DNA of 25,831 bases. It comes from Pseudomonadota bacterium. Its GTDB lineage: Bacteria; CALINM01. Numbering within the stretch: position 1 is the first letter of the stretch; every line of letters begins with the position of its first letter. Location of the stretch: assembly GCA_026415985.1 (NCBI GenBank), contig JAOAGA010000011.1:1-25831 (forward strand), given 5' to 3'. This document shows, piece after piece, positions 19,294 to 25,831 of this stretch. Below the pieces are notes generated by a model that ran no database searches, was not told where the DNA came from, and saw only the letters and a list, made by a program, of their open reading frames with translations. A program made the translations under genes and the position numbers.

Positions 19294-20293
19294 ATATTTT
19301 GAAAAGCTTGAGGATAAAAAGGTTAGCTGTTTTCTCTGCAGACATCACTGTATTATAAAAGAAGACAAAAAGGGTATCTGTGGTGTTAGAAAGAACATAA
19401 ACGGTTCCCTTTACAGCCTCGTTTATGAGAGGGTAATAGCAAAAAACGTTGATCCTATAGAAAAAAAACCCCTCTTTCATTTTCTCCCCTCAACAAAATC
19501 TTATTCAATCGCAACTGTCGGATGTAATTTCAGATGCTTCCATTGTCAGAATTACGAAATATCTCAGATGCCAAGGGAAGAGGATACAATTATGGGGAGC
19601 ATAATCCCTGTTGAAGATATTGTTGATTCAGCTATTTATTATGATTGCAAGAGCATATCCTATACCTACACTGAGCCGACAATCTTTTATGAGTATGCCT
19701 ATGATGTGGCTGTTTTAGCTAAACAGAAAGGATTAAAAAATGTTTTTGTAACTAACGGTTATATTGAAAAAAAGCCTTTGGAGGATATTAAACCCTATCT
19801 TGACGGTGCAAATGTTGATTTAAAGGGCTTCAGCGAGGATTTCTATAAGAAAGTTTGTGGAGCAAGCCTCAAAGGTGTTTTGGAAAGTCTTATAAATTAT
19901 AAAAAATTAGATATCTGGCTTGAGATAACCACATTGATAATACCCACCTATAATGATAAAGAAGAGGAGTTAAAGGGAGTTGCAAGATTTATCAAGGCTG
20001 AGTTAGGAGAAGAAACTCCATGGCATGTAACCGCCTTTTATCCCACCTATAAACTTACCGATGCTCCTCCCACTCCCGTAAAAACACTCAAGATGGCAAG
20101 AGAGATTGGTTTTTCTGAAGGATTAAAGTATGTCTATACGGGAAATATCCCCGGTGAAGAAGGAGAGTCAACCTACTGTCCCCATTGCAGGAAAAAAATC
20201 ATTGAGAGGGTGGGCTTTAGGGTAAGTAAGTTAGATATTATAAATGGAAGTTGTAAATTCTGTAATAGAGAGATAGCGGGTGTATGGAGTTAG
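19280..20293 (+). CDS. Radical SAM enzyme of the AmmeMemoRadiSam group (PflA-like)
   Basis: A 337-residue radical SAM protein with the canonical CxxxCxxC motif GCNFRCFHCQNY (Cys82, Cys86, Cys89). An N-terminal Cys cluster (Cys17, Cys20, Cys24, Cys34) and a C-terminal Cys-rich segment (CPHCRKK and CKFCNRE) flank the core and could bind zinc or a further iron-sulphur cluster. Sequence features such as SYTYTEPTIFYEYAYD, NVFVTNGYI and the C-terminal YTGNIPGEEGESTYCP are typical of the AmmeMemoRadiSam system radical SAM enzyme. Its usual partners AMMECR1 and Memo are not in this window. It overlaps the AI-2E gene by 14 bases and the endonuclease V gene by 10 bases. The substrate is unknown. Confidence 0.88.
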   Translation: MKEAKYFEKLEDKKVSCFLCRHHCIIKEDKKGICGVRKNINGSLYSLVYERVIAKNVDPIEKKPLFHFLPSTKSYSIATVGCNFRCFHCQNYEISQMPREEDTIMGSIIPVEDIVDSAIYYDCKSISYTYTEPTIFYEYAYDVAVLAKQKGLKNVFVTNGYIEKKPLEDIKPYLDGANVDLKGFSEDFYKKVCGASLKGVLESLINYKKLDIWLEITTLIIPTYNDKEEELKGVARFIKAELGEETPWHVTAFYPTYKLTDAPPTPVKTLKMAREIGFSEGLKYVYTGNIPGEEGESTYCPHCRKKIIERVGFRVSKLDIINGSCKFCNREIAGVWS

Positions 20294-20924
20294 ATAGGCT
20301 GAAAAGGGCTCAGGAAGACTTAAAAAGTCTTGTCAGGATAACACCATTTAACTTTTTTTCAGGTAATGTAGCGGGTGTTGATTCATCATATATGTTAAAA
20401 AATGATGAGATAATATCTACAGCGGTAGTCTATAACACCATTGAAAAAAAGATTATAGAAAGATCTTACTGTAAAAAAAAATTTCTTTTCCCTACATCCC
20501 CGGTTTTCTCTCCTTTCGTGAGATTGACTCCACCTTAACCGCCATTATGAAACTTAAAAGTGATTTTAGCCTCATAATCGCAGATGGTCAGGGTATAGCC
20601 CATCCGAGAAGATTTGGCATAGCTTCCCATTTAGGTGTTTTGTTAAATATCCCTGCTATCGGATGTGCAAAAAAAAGACTTGTAGGCAAGTTTCAAATGC
20701 CCGAAAATATATCAGGGGCTTTTACCTATTTGTATGACGGGGAAGAGAAGATAGGGGCGGTATTAAGAACAAAGGTTAATGTTAAACCCCTTTTTATTTC
20801 GCCGGGTCATCTTGTAGATATTGAAAGTTCTGTCAGAATAATTATATCTTTGATCGGAAAATACAGACTGCCCGAACCGGTAAGAGAAGCCCATTTATAT
20901 GGTAACAAGTTAAGGGTTGAATAG
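20284..20924 (+). pseudogene. nfi: Endonuclease V, split by a frameshift at a run of nine A's
   Basis: Endonuclease V cleaves near deaminated bases (inosine) in DNA or RNA. Frame 1 from ATG 20284 encodes the N-terminus with the catalytic Asp33 (AGVDSS) and runs to a stop at 20536-20538. The other frame, open from 20475 to 20924, holds the wedge motif PYIPGFLSFRE (20490-20522) with the catalytic Glu, IIADGQGIAHPRRFG with the catalytic Asp (20583-20585), AKKRLVGKF, and PLFISPGH. Moving one base back at the A-run 20473-20481 joins them into a 213-residue protein, close to the family's usual 220-230. Every catalytic residue is present once. It could be a recent mutation, a sequencing error in the homopolymer, or a gene expressed by slippage. 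The ATG 20547 is inside the second part and would lose PYIP and Glu. Confidence 0.85.
20473..20481 (+). other. A9 slippery tract inside the endonuclease V gene
   Basis: Nine consecutive A's (read TGT AAA AAA AAA in the upstream frame) sit exactly where the endonuclease V reading frame must step back by one base. The tract contains the -1 ribosomal slip heptamer A AAA AAA in the correct phase. It is also long enough for RNA polymerase slippage, which is known on A or T runs of nine or more. Ten A's in the DNA, or in part of the transcripts, would restore one continuous frame. Confidence 0.6.
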
Positions 20925-20995
20925 GATGAGATACTATTAAACAGGCAATCTTTAACTTTAAAAATGAATTTTTAATTATTTCGGGGTTTGATGTT

Positions 20996-21733
20996 ATGAG
21001 ATATTTTTGTTTTGTTATTTTTAATATGTTTTTTCTCTGCACAGTTTCTTTTGCTCAGGTGAAAACTGAGCTTGTTCCGTCTGCGCCGGGGCTTATGCAA
21101 CCCTATGAGAGGCTTGGAAAGGTTTATAACCCCATCGAACCGGAAAAGGCTGATAATTATATAGAAAGAGGGATTGCTTCTTGGTATGGAGATGATTTTC
21201 ATAACTACAAAACATCAACCGGCGAGATATATAATATGTATGATATGACCGCTGCTCACAAAACCCTGCCTTTAGGAATATACGTAAGAGTTAAAAATCT
21301 TAAAAACAAGAAAGAGTGCATCGTAAGATTAAATGACAGGGGTCCCTTTGTAGATGGAAGAATTATAGATTTGTCTTATAAGGCTGCATTAGAGCTCGAT
21401 ATGGTAAAAAACGGTACCGCACCAGTTGAGATTGAGGTTCTGGGTTTTCCCGAAGAGAAAGACGGAAAAACAGTCTATCTGAAGCCTTCTTCTTTTTACG
21501 CAGGAACCTTTAGTATCCAGATCGCAGCATTTAAGATGCTTGAAAACGCTGAAAGATTAAAAAATCAGTTTTTAAAAGAGGGAGTTATCGCAAAGATTGT
21601 AGAGTTTAAAAAAAATGATGAACTTTTTTTCCGTGTAAGGATTGGAGAGTTTAAAACAATTGATGAGGCTAAGCTTTATCAGGAGGAGTTAAAAAAGATG
21701 GGATACAAGCAGACCTATCTTGTCGGTGAGTAG
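20996..21733 (+). CDS. rlpA: RlpA-family septal ring lytic transglycosylase with SPOR domain
   Basis: RlpA cleaves denuded glycan strands at the septum. The 245-residue product has an N-terminal Sec signal (about 1-20, hydrophobic core then SFA before Gln21). A double-psi beta-barrel (about 58-155) has the RlpA signature GIASWYG, TSTGE, TAAHKTLPLG (catalytic His) and RLNDRGPFVDGRIIDLS (catalytic Asp). A C-terminal SPOR domain (about 165-243) starts AGTFSIQIAAF and would bind denuded peptidoglycan. There is no lipobox at the signal cleavage site, so this form appears periplasmic and not a lipoprotein, unlike E. coli RlpA. The 71-base gap before it has a weak ribosome site (CGGGG) and no convincing promoter. 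The ispE ATG begins 1 base after its stop. Confidence 0.92.
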   Translation: MRYFCFVIFNMFFLCTVSFAQVKTELVPSAPGLMQPYERLGKVYNPIEPEKADNYIERGIASWYGDDFHNYKTSTGEIYNMYDMTAAHKTLPLGIYVRVKNLKNKKECIVRLNDRGPFVDGRIIDLSYKAALELDMVKNGTAPVEIEVLGFPEEKDGKTVYLKPSSFYAGTFSIQIAAFKMLENAERLKNQFLKEGVIAKIVEFKKNDELFFRVRIGEFKTIDEAKLYQEELKKMGYKQTYLVGE

Positions 21734-21734
21734 A

Positions 21735-22574
21735 ATGATTTACTGTAATGCAAAACTCAATCTTTATTTAAAGGTAGTAGGAAAACGGGAAGACGGGTAT
21801 CATCTCCTTAATATGATCAATGTTCCTATTAGCATTTATGACAGAATGGAAATAGATATAAAAGAAGGAGAGGGAAGATTAATACAAAAATTTGAGCCAC
21901 CTGTTAATTGCATACCAGAAAAAACAACAATCTACAGGGCCTTTCAGATTATGAAAAAATTTCTTCCTGAAGATATAAATATAGTGGTTAATATTGAAAA
22001 GGTTATACCAGAGGGCTCAGGATTAGGTGGAGGAAGTAGCGATAGTGCCTTTTTTATTAAAAAATTAGCTGAAGTCTTTAAAATTGAGATAGATAATAAC
22101 TTAATTTTTAAGATTGCTAATCAAGTGGGTGCAGATGTGCCCTTTTTTATTTTTAATAAACCAGCCTATCTCGAAGGAATAGGAGAAATGGTTTATCCCT
22201 ATAAATCATTTCCTGCTCTTAATTTTTTAGTTATAAAGCCTGATTTTTCAATAAATACCGGATGGGCTTACTCTAATGTAAGGGATTTTTCTTTGCCAAA
22301 TGATACTTTTAAACAAGACTATATAAAAGCAGAAGATATTTTCAGATATATGGAAAATGATCTTGAAAAAATTGCCGAGGGAAAATTTTTTGAGATTAAA
22401 AAAATAAAAAATTTTTTGTATAATAATGATGCAAAAAAAGCAATGATGACCGGCAGTGGCTCGGCGGTATTTGGTATTTTTGAAAAAGAAGATGTTATTA
22501 AAGATGTTTTTTTAGAAGCAAAAAAGACATTCCCGGAGTATAAAATCTTTAAAGCTCATACAATTGGGGCGTAG
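21735..22574 (+). CDS. ispE: 4-diphosphocytidyl-2-C-methyl-D-erythritol kinase
   Basis: IspE is the GHMP kinase of the MEP isoprenoid pathway, phosphorylating CDP-methylerythritol. The 279-residue product has the catalytic Lys7 in CNAKLNLYLKV, GKREDGYH, the ATP-binding glycine loop PEGSGLGGGSSDS (92-104), the catalytic Asp134 in GADVPFF, and the third GHMP motif MMTGSGSAVFG. I chose ATG 21735 because it puts the substrate-binding NAKLNLYLK at its usual position; upstream GTG 21726 and TTG 21720 would lie within rlpA. The last ten bases, including the TAG stop at 22572-22574, are also the first ten bases of the mature tRNA-Gln. Confidence 0.96.
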   Translation: MIYCNAKLNLYLKVVGKREDGYHLLNMINVPISIYDRMEIDIKEGEGRLIQKFEPPVNCIPEKTTIYRAFQIMKKFLPEDINIVVNIEKVIPEGSGLGGGSSDSAFFIKKLAEVFKIEIDNNLIFKIANQVGADVPFFIFNKPAYLEGIGEMVYPYKSFPALNFLVIKPDFSINTGWAYSNVRDFSLPNDTFKQDYIKAEDIFRYMENDLEKIAEGKFFEIKKIKNFLYNNDAKKAMMTGSGSAVFGIFEKEDVIKDVFLEAKKTFPEYKIFKAHTIGA

Positions 22575-22641
22575 GCGAATTGGTAAAGCCACCAGACTTT
22601 GACTCTGGAGTTTGGAGGTTCGATGCCTCCCGCCCCAGCCA
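22565..22641 (+). tRNA. tRNA-Gln, anticodon TTG
   Basis: The plus strand folds into a full cloverleaf. The acceptor TGGGGCG (22565-22571) pairs with CGCCCCA (22631-22637) over 7 bp. The D stem is GGC/GCC; the anticodon stem CCAGA/TCTGG encloses CTTTGAC with anticodon TTG. The T stem GGAGG/CCTCC encloses TTCGATG. The discriminator is G, usual for glutamine tRNA, and the 3' CCA is encoded (22639-22641). The first pair is U1-A72, the pair known to help bacterial GatCAB recognise tRNA-Gln. Its 5' end overlaps the 3' end of ispE by 10 bases, so it is probably made from the same transcript. The mscS gene follows 44 bases later. Confidence 0.97.
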
Positions 22642-22685
22642 TTCTAAAAGTGAAATAAATAGATGTTTTGGATGGGGGTTAAGAA

Positions 22686-23714
22686 ATGAATATCAGTATA
22701 AACACCTTATTTATTCCTTCATTAATTATATTAGCGACAACTTTTGTTTTGTTAATAATAAGAGGCATTGCCTTTAATATACTTCATAAATGGGCTAAAA
22801 AGACCGAGACAAAGATAGATGATATCATTATCAAATCTATAAGAACCCCGTCGATTTACTGGAGTATAGCCATAGGGTTTTATATTGGGTTGGCTATGTC
22901 CAATCTACCTGAAAAATATGTTTTCTATATTAACAGAGCAATATATATAATCATAATTTTTTCCATTACCCTTGCCTGTGCAAACCTTGCGGGTAAAATT
23001 TTTCGTAACTACATACAAAAGTCAGATTTACCGATCCCTACAACGGGATTAGTCTATGGCATTATAAAGGGAGTTATCTTAGTAATAGGTATTTTAATTA
23101 TCCTTTCAGTCTTAGGGATATCAATCACGCCATTAATAACTGCCTTGGGAGTCGGAGGTTTGGCGGTTGCTCTTGCGTTGCAGGATACCCTTGCAAACCT
23201 ATTCGCAGGTGTTCATATCTTGATTGAAAAATCTATTAGAGTTGGTGATTTTATCAGACTGGAAACAGGTCAGGAAGGTTATGTGGAAGATATTACCTGG
23301 AGGACAACAAGAGTAAGGATGCTTCCGAACAATATGGTGGTTATCCCTAACAGTAAGCTTGCTCAGAGCATTGTAACAAACTATTATTTGCCCGAAAAGA
23401 AAATGACCTTGCTTATACCTGTCAGTGTTAGCTACTTTTCTGATGTAGATAAAGTTGAAAAAATTCTTTTGGAGGAAGCAAAGAAGGCAATGGATGAAGT
23501 TACAGGGCTTGTTAAAGAGTTTGAACCAGTTGTGAGATTCGTTCCGGGATTTGGTGAAAGCTCTCTTGACCTGACTCTGATTTGTCAGATCTCTGAGTTT
23601 ACTGATCAGTTTCCTGTCCAGTCTGAACTGAGAAAAAGAATCTTCAGAAGATTCAGGGAAGAAGGCATTGAGATACCTTTTCCTCACAGAACTGTTTATA
23701 TTAGACAGGGATGA
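22686..23714 (+). CDS. MscS-family small-conductance mechanosensitive channel
   Basis: A 342-residue membrane protein. It has four apparent membrane segments (about 5-25, 55-75, 83-106 and 120-145) before the pore-lining TM3-like helix, whose Gly/Ala pattern (LGVGGLAVALALQDTLANLFAG) is diagnostic. The MscS beta domain follows (VGDFIRLETGQEGYVEDITWRTTRVRM, with the usual PNSKLAQSIVTN), then an alpha/beta vestibule domain. MscS channels open under membrane tension to release solutes on hypoosmotic shock; some family members have other ligands. ATG 22686 has GGGGG at good distance. The next gene begins inside its stop codon (ATGA), so the two are coupled. Confidence 0.94.
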   Translation: MNISINTLFIPSLIILATTFVLLIIRGIAFNILHKWAKKTETKIDDIIIKSIRTPSIYWSIAIGFYIGLAMSNLPEKYVFYINRAIYIIIIFSITLACANLAGKIFRNYIQKSDLPIPTTGLVYGIIKGVILVIGILIILSVLGISITPLITALGVGGLAVALALQDTLANLFAGVHILIEKSIRVGDFIRLETGQEGYVEDITWRTTRVRMLPNNMVVIPNSKLAQSIVTNYYLPEKKMTLLIPVSVSYFSDVDKVEKILLEEAKKAMDEVTGLVKEFEPVVRFVPGFGESSLDLTLICQISEFTDQFPVQSELRKRIFRRFREEGIEIPFPHRTVYIRQG

Positions 23715-24595
23715 TTATGGACTATCAGGGTATAATTATAAGACCACCAAGCGAGGCAGACAGCCTGATTCTGCAGGTAACCATTGGCTGTTCTCATAAT
23801 AAATGCACCTTTTGTCCCACATACAAGGGTGTGTCTTTCAGATTGAAAGATGAAAAAATTATTGATAAAGATATTGATTTTGCAAGGAAAAGATATGGTC
23901 AGTATGTAAGGAGGGTTTTTCTCTGCGACGGTGATGTTCTTATTCTAAAGACAGATTATCTTTTAAACCTCTTTAAAAAATTAAAAAATGCCTTTCCTAA
24001 TCTTCAAAGAATTGGTCTATACGGCAATGCAAAAAGTGTATTGAGAAAATCAGATGAAGAACTCAGATTATTAAAAGAAAATGGCTTAGGAATAGTTTAT
24101 TTGGGAGTTGAGTCCGGTAATGATGAGGTTTTGAAAAATATCAATAAAGGCGTAACTTCTGAAGAAATTTTAAAAGCGGGGAAGAGTGTTGTAGAAGCAG
24201 GCATAAAACTTAGCGTAACAGTTCTTTTGGGAATCGGTGGGGTAGATCTGTCACACAAACATGCCATTGATACAGGAAAGCTATTATCTGAAATGGAGCC
24301 CAATTATATTGGTGCTTTAACGGTTATGGTTATCGAGGGAACGCCTCTTTATAATGAACAGAAGTCTGGAAAGTTTATATTGCCAAAACCCTTTCAGCTT
24401 CTTGAAGAACTTAAGATTATGATAGAAAACACTGATTTAAGAACAGGTCTTTTTATGGCTAATCATGCATCCAATTACCTGCCCTTAAAAATCAGACTTC
24501 CAAAAGACAAAATACAAACTCTTCAGTTACTCTCAAAAATAATATCTCAGAAAGACGAAAATCATCTTAAACCTGAATATTACAGAGCCCTCTAA
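23711..24595 (+). CDS. Small radical SAM protein, uncharacterised family
   Basis: A 294-residue radical SAM protein with the family-typical opening IIIRPPSEADSLILQVTIGC. The cluster-binding motif is GCSHNKCTFC, which is CX4CX2C rather than the canonical CX3CX2C; I read it as a property of this family and not as damage. The usual barrel continues with GDVLILKTD, a SAM-binding Gly-rich region (GIVYLGVESGNDEVLKNINKG) and GVDLSHKHAIDTGKLL. No B12-binding domain, SPASM extension or other auxiliary domain is seen. The substrate is unknown. The start overlaps the mscS stop by 4 bases; an in-frame ATG at 23717 is an alternative. Confidence 0.88.
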   Translation: MIMDYQGIIIRPPSEADSLILQVTIGCSHNKCTFCPTYKGVSFRLKDEKIIDKDIDFARKRYGQYVRRVFLCDGDVLILKTDYLLNLFKKLKNAFPNLQRIGLYGNAKSVLRKSDEELRLLKENGLGIVYLGVESGNDEVLKNINKGVTSEEILKAGKSVVEAGIKLSVTVLLGIGGVDLSHKHAIDTGKLLSEMEPNYIGALTVMVIEGTPLYNEQKSGKFILPKPFQLLEELKIMIENTDLRTGLFMANHASNYLPLKIRLPKDKIQTLQLLSKIISQKDENHLKPEYYRAL

Positions 24596-24672
24596 AATTT
24601 CTCATCACTGCAATTAATTTTAATCTCATACTTATCAGAAATAAGAACAATGGGACCTTTAAATTTAAACCA

Positions 24673-24700
24673 TTGATTTTCTTATATAAAATAATATAAT
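24673..24700 (+). promoter_or_regulatory. Promoter of the response regulator/sensor pair
   Basis: TTGATT (24673-24678) and a perfect TATAAT (24695-24700) are separated by 16 bases. The predicted start near 24707 lies about 30 bases before ATG 24736, with the ribosome site GAGAGGG (24723-24729) between. The preceding intergenic bases (24596-24672) show no convincing terminator for the radical SAM gene, only a short A/T palindrome TTTAAATTTAAA. Confidence 0.6.
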
Positions 24701-24735
24701 GACTGTATCTTTTTTATTAATGGAGAGGGCAAAGT

Positions 24736-25377
24736 ATGGAGTACGATAAAAAGCTTAATATCTTAATCATAGATGACCACCCCCTTTTCAGAAAGGGGAT
24801 GATTTCAATCCTTGAAAATTCTGGCATTGCGGAAAAGATACTTGAAGCAGGAAACTTAAAAACAGCATGTGAGTTAATAGATACCGCAAATATAGATTTA
24901 GTAACCCTTGATCTTAATCTTCCAGAAGAGGACGGTATAAAGTTATTAAACAGGTATGTGGAAAGGCATTTTAAAATAATTGTGGTCACAACATATAATA
25001 GCTCTTTTTTGTTGCAGGAATTATTAAGAAGGGGTGCAGATGGTTATATCAAGAAGGAAAATTTATATGAAAATTTAATAGAAGCAATTAACTGTGTTCT
25101 TAATGGCCATGTTTATGTCAATGATGATAACTCTGTTAAAAAGGATGCTCTCAGTCTTGAGGATAAAGCCTCAAGGTATTATTGTTTAACAAATGCAGAA
25201 AAGGAAGTGTTCAAATTACTTGCCCAGGGCAAAAACGCAAAGGAAATCGCCCTTGTTCTTGGGAAAAGTTATAAAACCGTAGAAAACCAAAAAAATGCAA
25301 TAATTTCAAAAATGCAGATAAAGTCTGATTTGGAATTATTTAAAATAGCGATCAGGCTTAATCTGACTAATTTATGA
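24736..25377 (+). CDS. NarL/FixJ-type response regulator
   Basis: A 213-residue transcription regulator. Receiver domain 1-125 has Asp13/Asp14, phospho-acceptor Asp59 (VTLDLNLP), Thr85 and Lys106. A LuxR-type helix-turn-helix follows at about 150-210, with LTNAEKEVFKLLAQGKNAKEIA and the recognition-helix stretch SYKTVENQKNAIISKM. It has its own promoter and overlaps the probable sensor kinase gene by 4 bases, a standard two-component pair. Target genes and signal cannot be told from the window. Confidence 0.95.
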   Translation: MEYDKKLNILIIDDHPLFRKGMISILENSGIAEKILEAGNLKTACELIDTANIDLVTLDLNLPEEDGIKLLNRYVERHFKIIVVTTYNSSFLLQELLRRGADGYIKKENLYENLIEAINCVLNGHVYVNDDNSVKKDALSLEDKASRYYCLTNAEKEVFKLLAQGKNAKEIALVLGKSYKTVENQKNAIISKMQIKSDLELFKIAIRLNLTNL

Positions 25378-25831
25378 TTACTCTGTCTTATCTTTTAAAG
25401 AAGAACTATAGAATCATTGCGGGAAGTATAGTTTTAATATATTTTTCCTTTGTAGTCTTGGCTTCCATAATAATGTATCGGATACTTTTAAATAATGCCT
25501 TAACAATCGCAACTATAAACGACGCCTATTTTGAAAATTTCAGGCTCGATGTTGAAAACAGAGCTTATACCTCACAGGAAATATTTAAAGATGTGGAAGA
25601 GAATTTCAAAAGAGGAGTTCTTAAAAGACCGGATGAAATTCAGAGATACCTGAAAGGCGAGTATTTAGAAACATACGATGTGGCATTTATCTCTGAAAGA
25701 GGCGTTATTTTTGATACTACAAATCCAAGTGAAAAGAATTTAGATTTAAGTAAGTTTCCCGATTCTTCCAAGAGCTTTGAGGAGGCAAAAAATACCCGCA
25801 GGCTATTAATAGATTATCCTGTATTAAACTC
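25374..25831 (+). CDS. Probable sensor histidine kinase, N-terminal part only
   Basis: The frame starts at ATG 25374, inside the regulator's stop codon (ATGA), and remains open to the right edge (152 codons). It has a short basic cytoplasmic start, one strong membrane helix (about 13-36), then a soluble segment (NDAYFENFRLDVENRAY, FISERGVIFDT) that resembles an extracytoplasmic sensor domain. The kinase core is outside the window. Its role as partner of the preceding regulator is inferred from coupling and topology; it could also be a membrane sensor of another class. Confidence 0.7.
   Translation, partial: MITLSYLLKKNYRIIAGSIVLIYFSFVVLASIIMYRILLNNALTIATINDAYFENFRLDVENRAYTSQEIFKDVEENFKRGVLKRPDEIQRYLKGEYLETYDVAFISERGVIFDTTNPSEKNLDLSKFPDSSKSFEEAKNTRRLLIDYPVLN

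Noticed and set aside
20547-20924. Independent gene for the second part of endonuclease V
   Set aside because: Conserved PYIP and the catalytic Glu lie upstream of this ATG in the same frame, so the open region belongs to one interrupted gene and not to a separate short protein.
22580-22777. Plus-strand open frame starting inside tRNA-Gln
   Set aside because: It begins in the tRNA and runs into the mscS start region in another frame; the tRNA cloverleaf and the MscS frame explain the sequence.
23199-23687. Minus-strand open frame of 162 codons
   Set aside because: It is the shadow of the conserved MscS beta and vestibule domains; the product is His/Cys/Phe-rich and low in plausibility.
24649-24672. 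A/T palindrome TTTAAATTTAAA before the response regulator promoter
   Set aside because: Short, made only of A and T and without a second copy; expected by chance in this composition.

Overview
The window looks like a chromosomal stretch from a low-GC, Gram-negative, free-living bacterium. Housekeeping genes are packed head to tail with 1-20 bp overlaps. Pointers to a Gram-negative cell with an actively signalling lifestyle are MreBCD/PBP2, an RlpA with a SPOR domain, IspE (MEP pathway), GatCAB, MscS and several two-component proteins. The gene mix and A/T-rich codon use remind me of Deferribacterota (Deferribacter/Calditerrivibrio-like), but that is an impression and was not tested. I see no insertion sequence, integrase, phage gene or CRISPR array.

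Layout. (1) Positions 1-3666, minus strand: the cell-elongation operon mreB-mreC-mreD-mrdA(PBP2), with PBP2 cut by the window edge. (2) 3667-5393: divergent promoters, a 23S rRNA methyltransferase of the RlmI family on the plus strand, tRNA-Ala(GGC) on the minus strand with its own promoter, and the gatC promoter. (3) 5394-20924: a 15.5-kb run of plus-strand genes with no gap above 58 bp: gatC-gatA-gatB, a Kef-type antiporter, a lone receiver domain, a GalT-family nucleotidyltransferase, a UspA protein, a membrane GAF/MCP-like protein, a receiver-histidine-kinase-like protein, a COG2509-type flavoprotein, a YhaM-like OB/HD protein, an AI-2E family permease, an AmmeMemoRadiSam-type radical SAM enzyme, and an endonuclease V gene split by a frameshift. 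(4) 20996-24595: rlpA, ispE, tRNA-Gln(TTG), an MscS-type channel and a small radical SAM protein. (5) 24673-25831: a promoter, a NarL-type response regulator and the start of its probable sensor kinase.

Most of the window is ordinary core metabolism and envelope biology. Four places deserve a second look. The first is the signalling pair at 12507-15582: an MCP-like protein whose signalling tip has lost conserved polar residues, immediately followed by a REC-DHp protein whose ATPase domain has lost its nucleotide-binding boxes but kept its histidine. The second is the endonuclease V gene, whose catalytic residues are divided between two frames joined at a run of nine A's. The third is the ispE stop codon, which lies inside the tRNA-Gln gene. 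The fourth is a symmetric repeat/palindrome element next to a possible -35 box before the lone receiver gene. All protein functions are read from motifs; no database search was possible.
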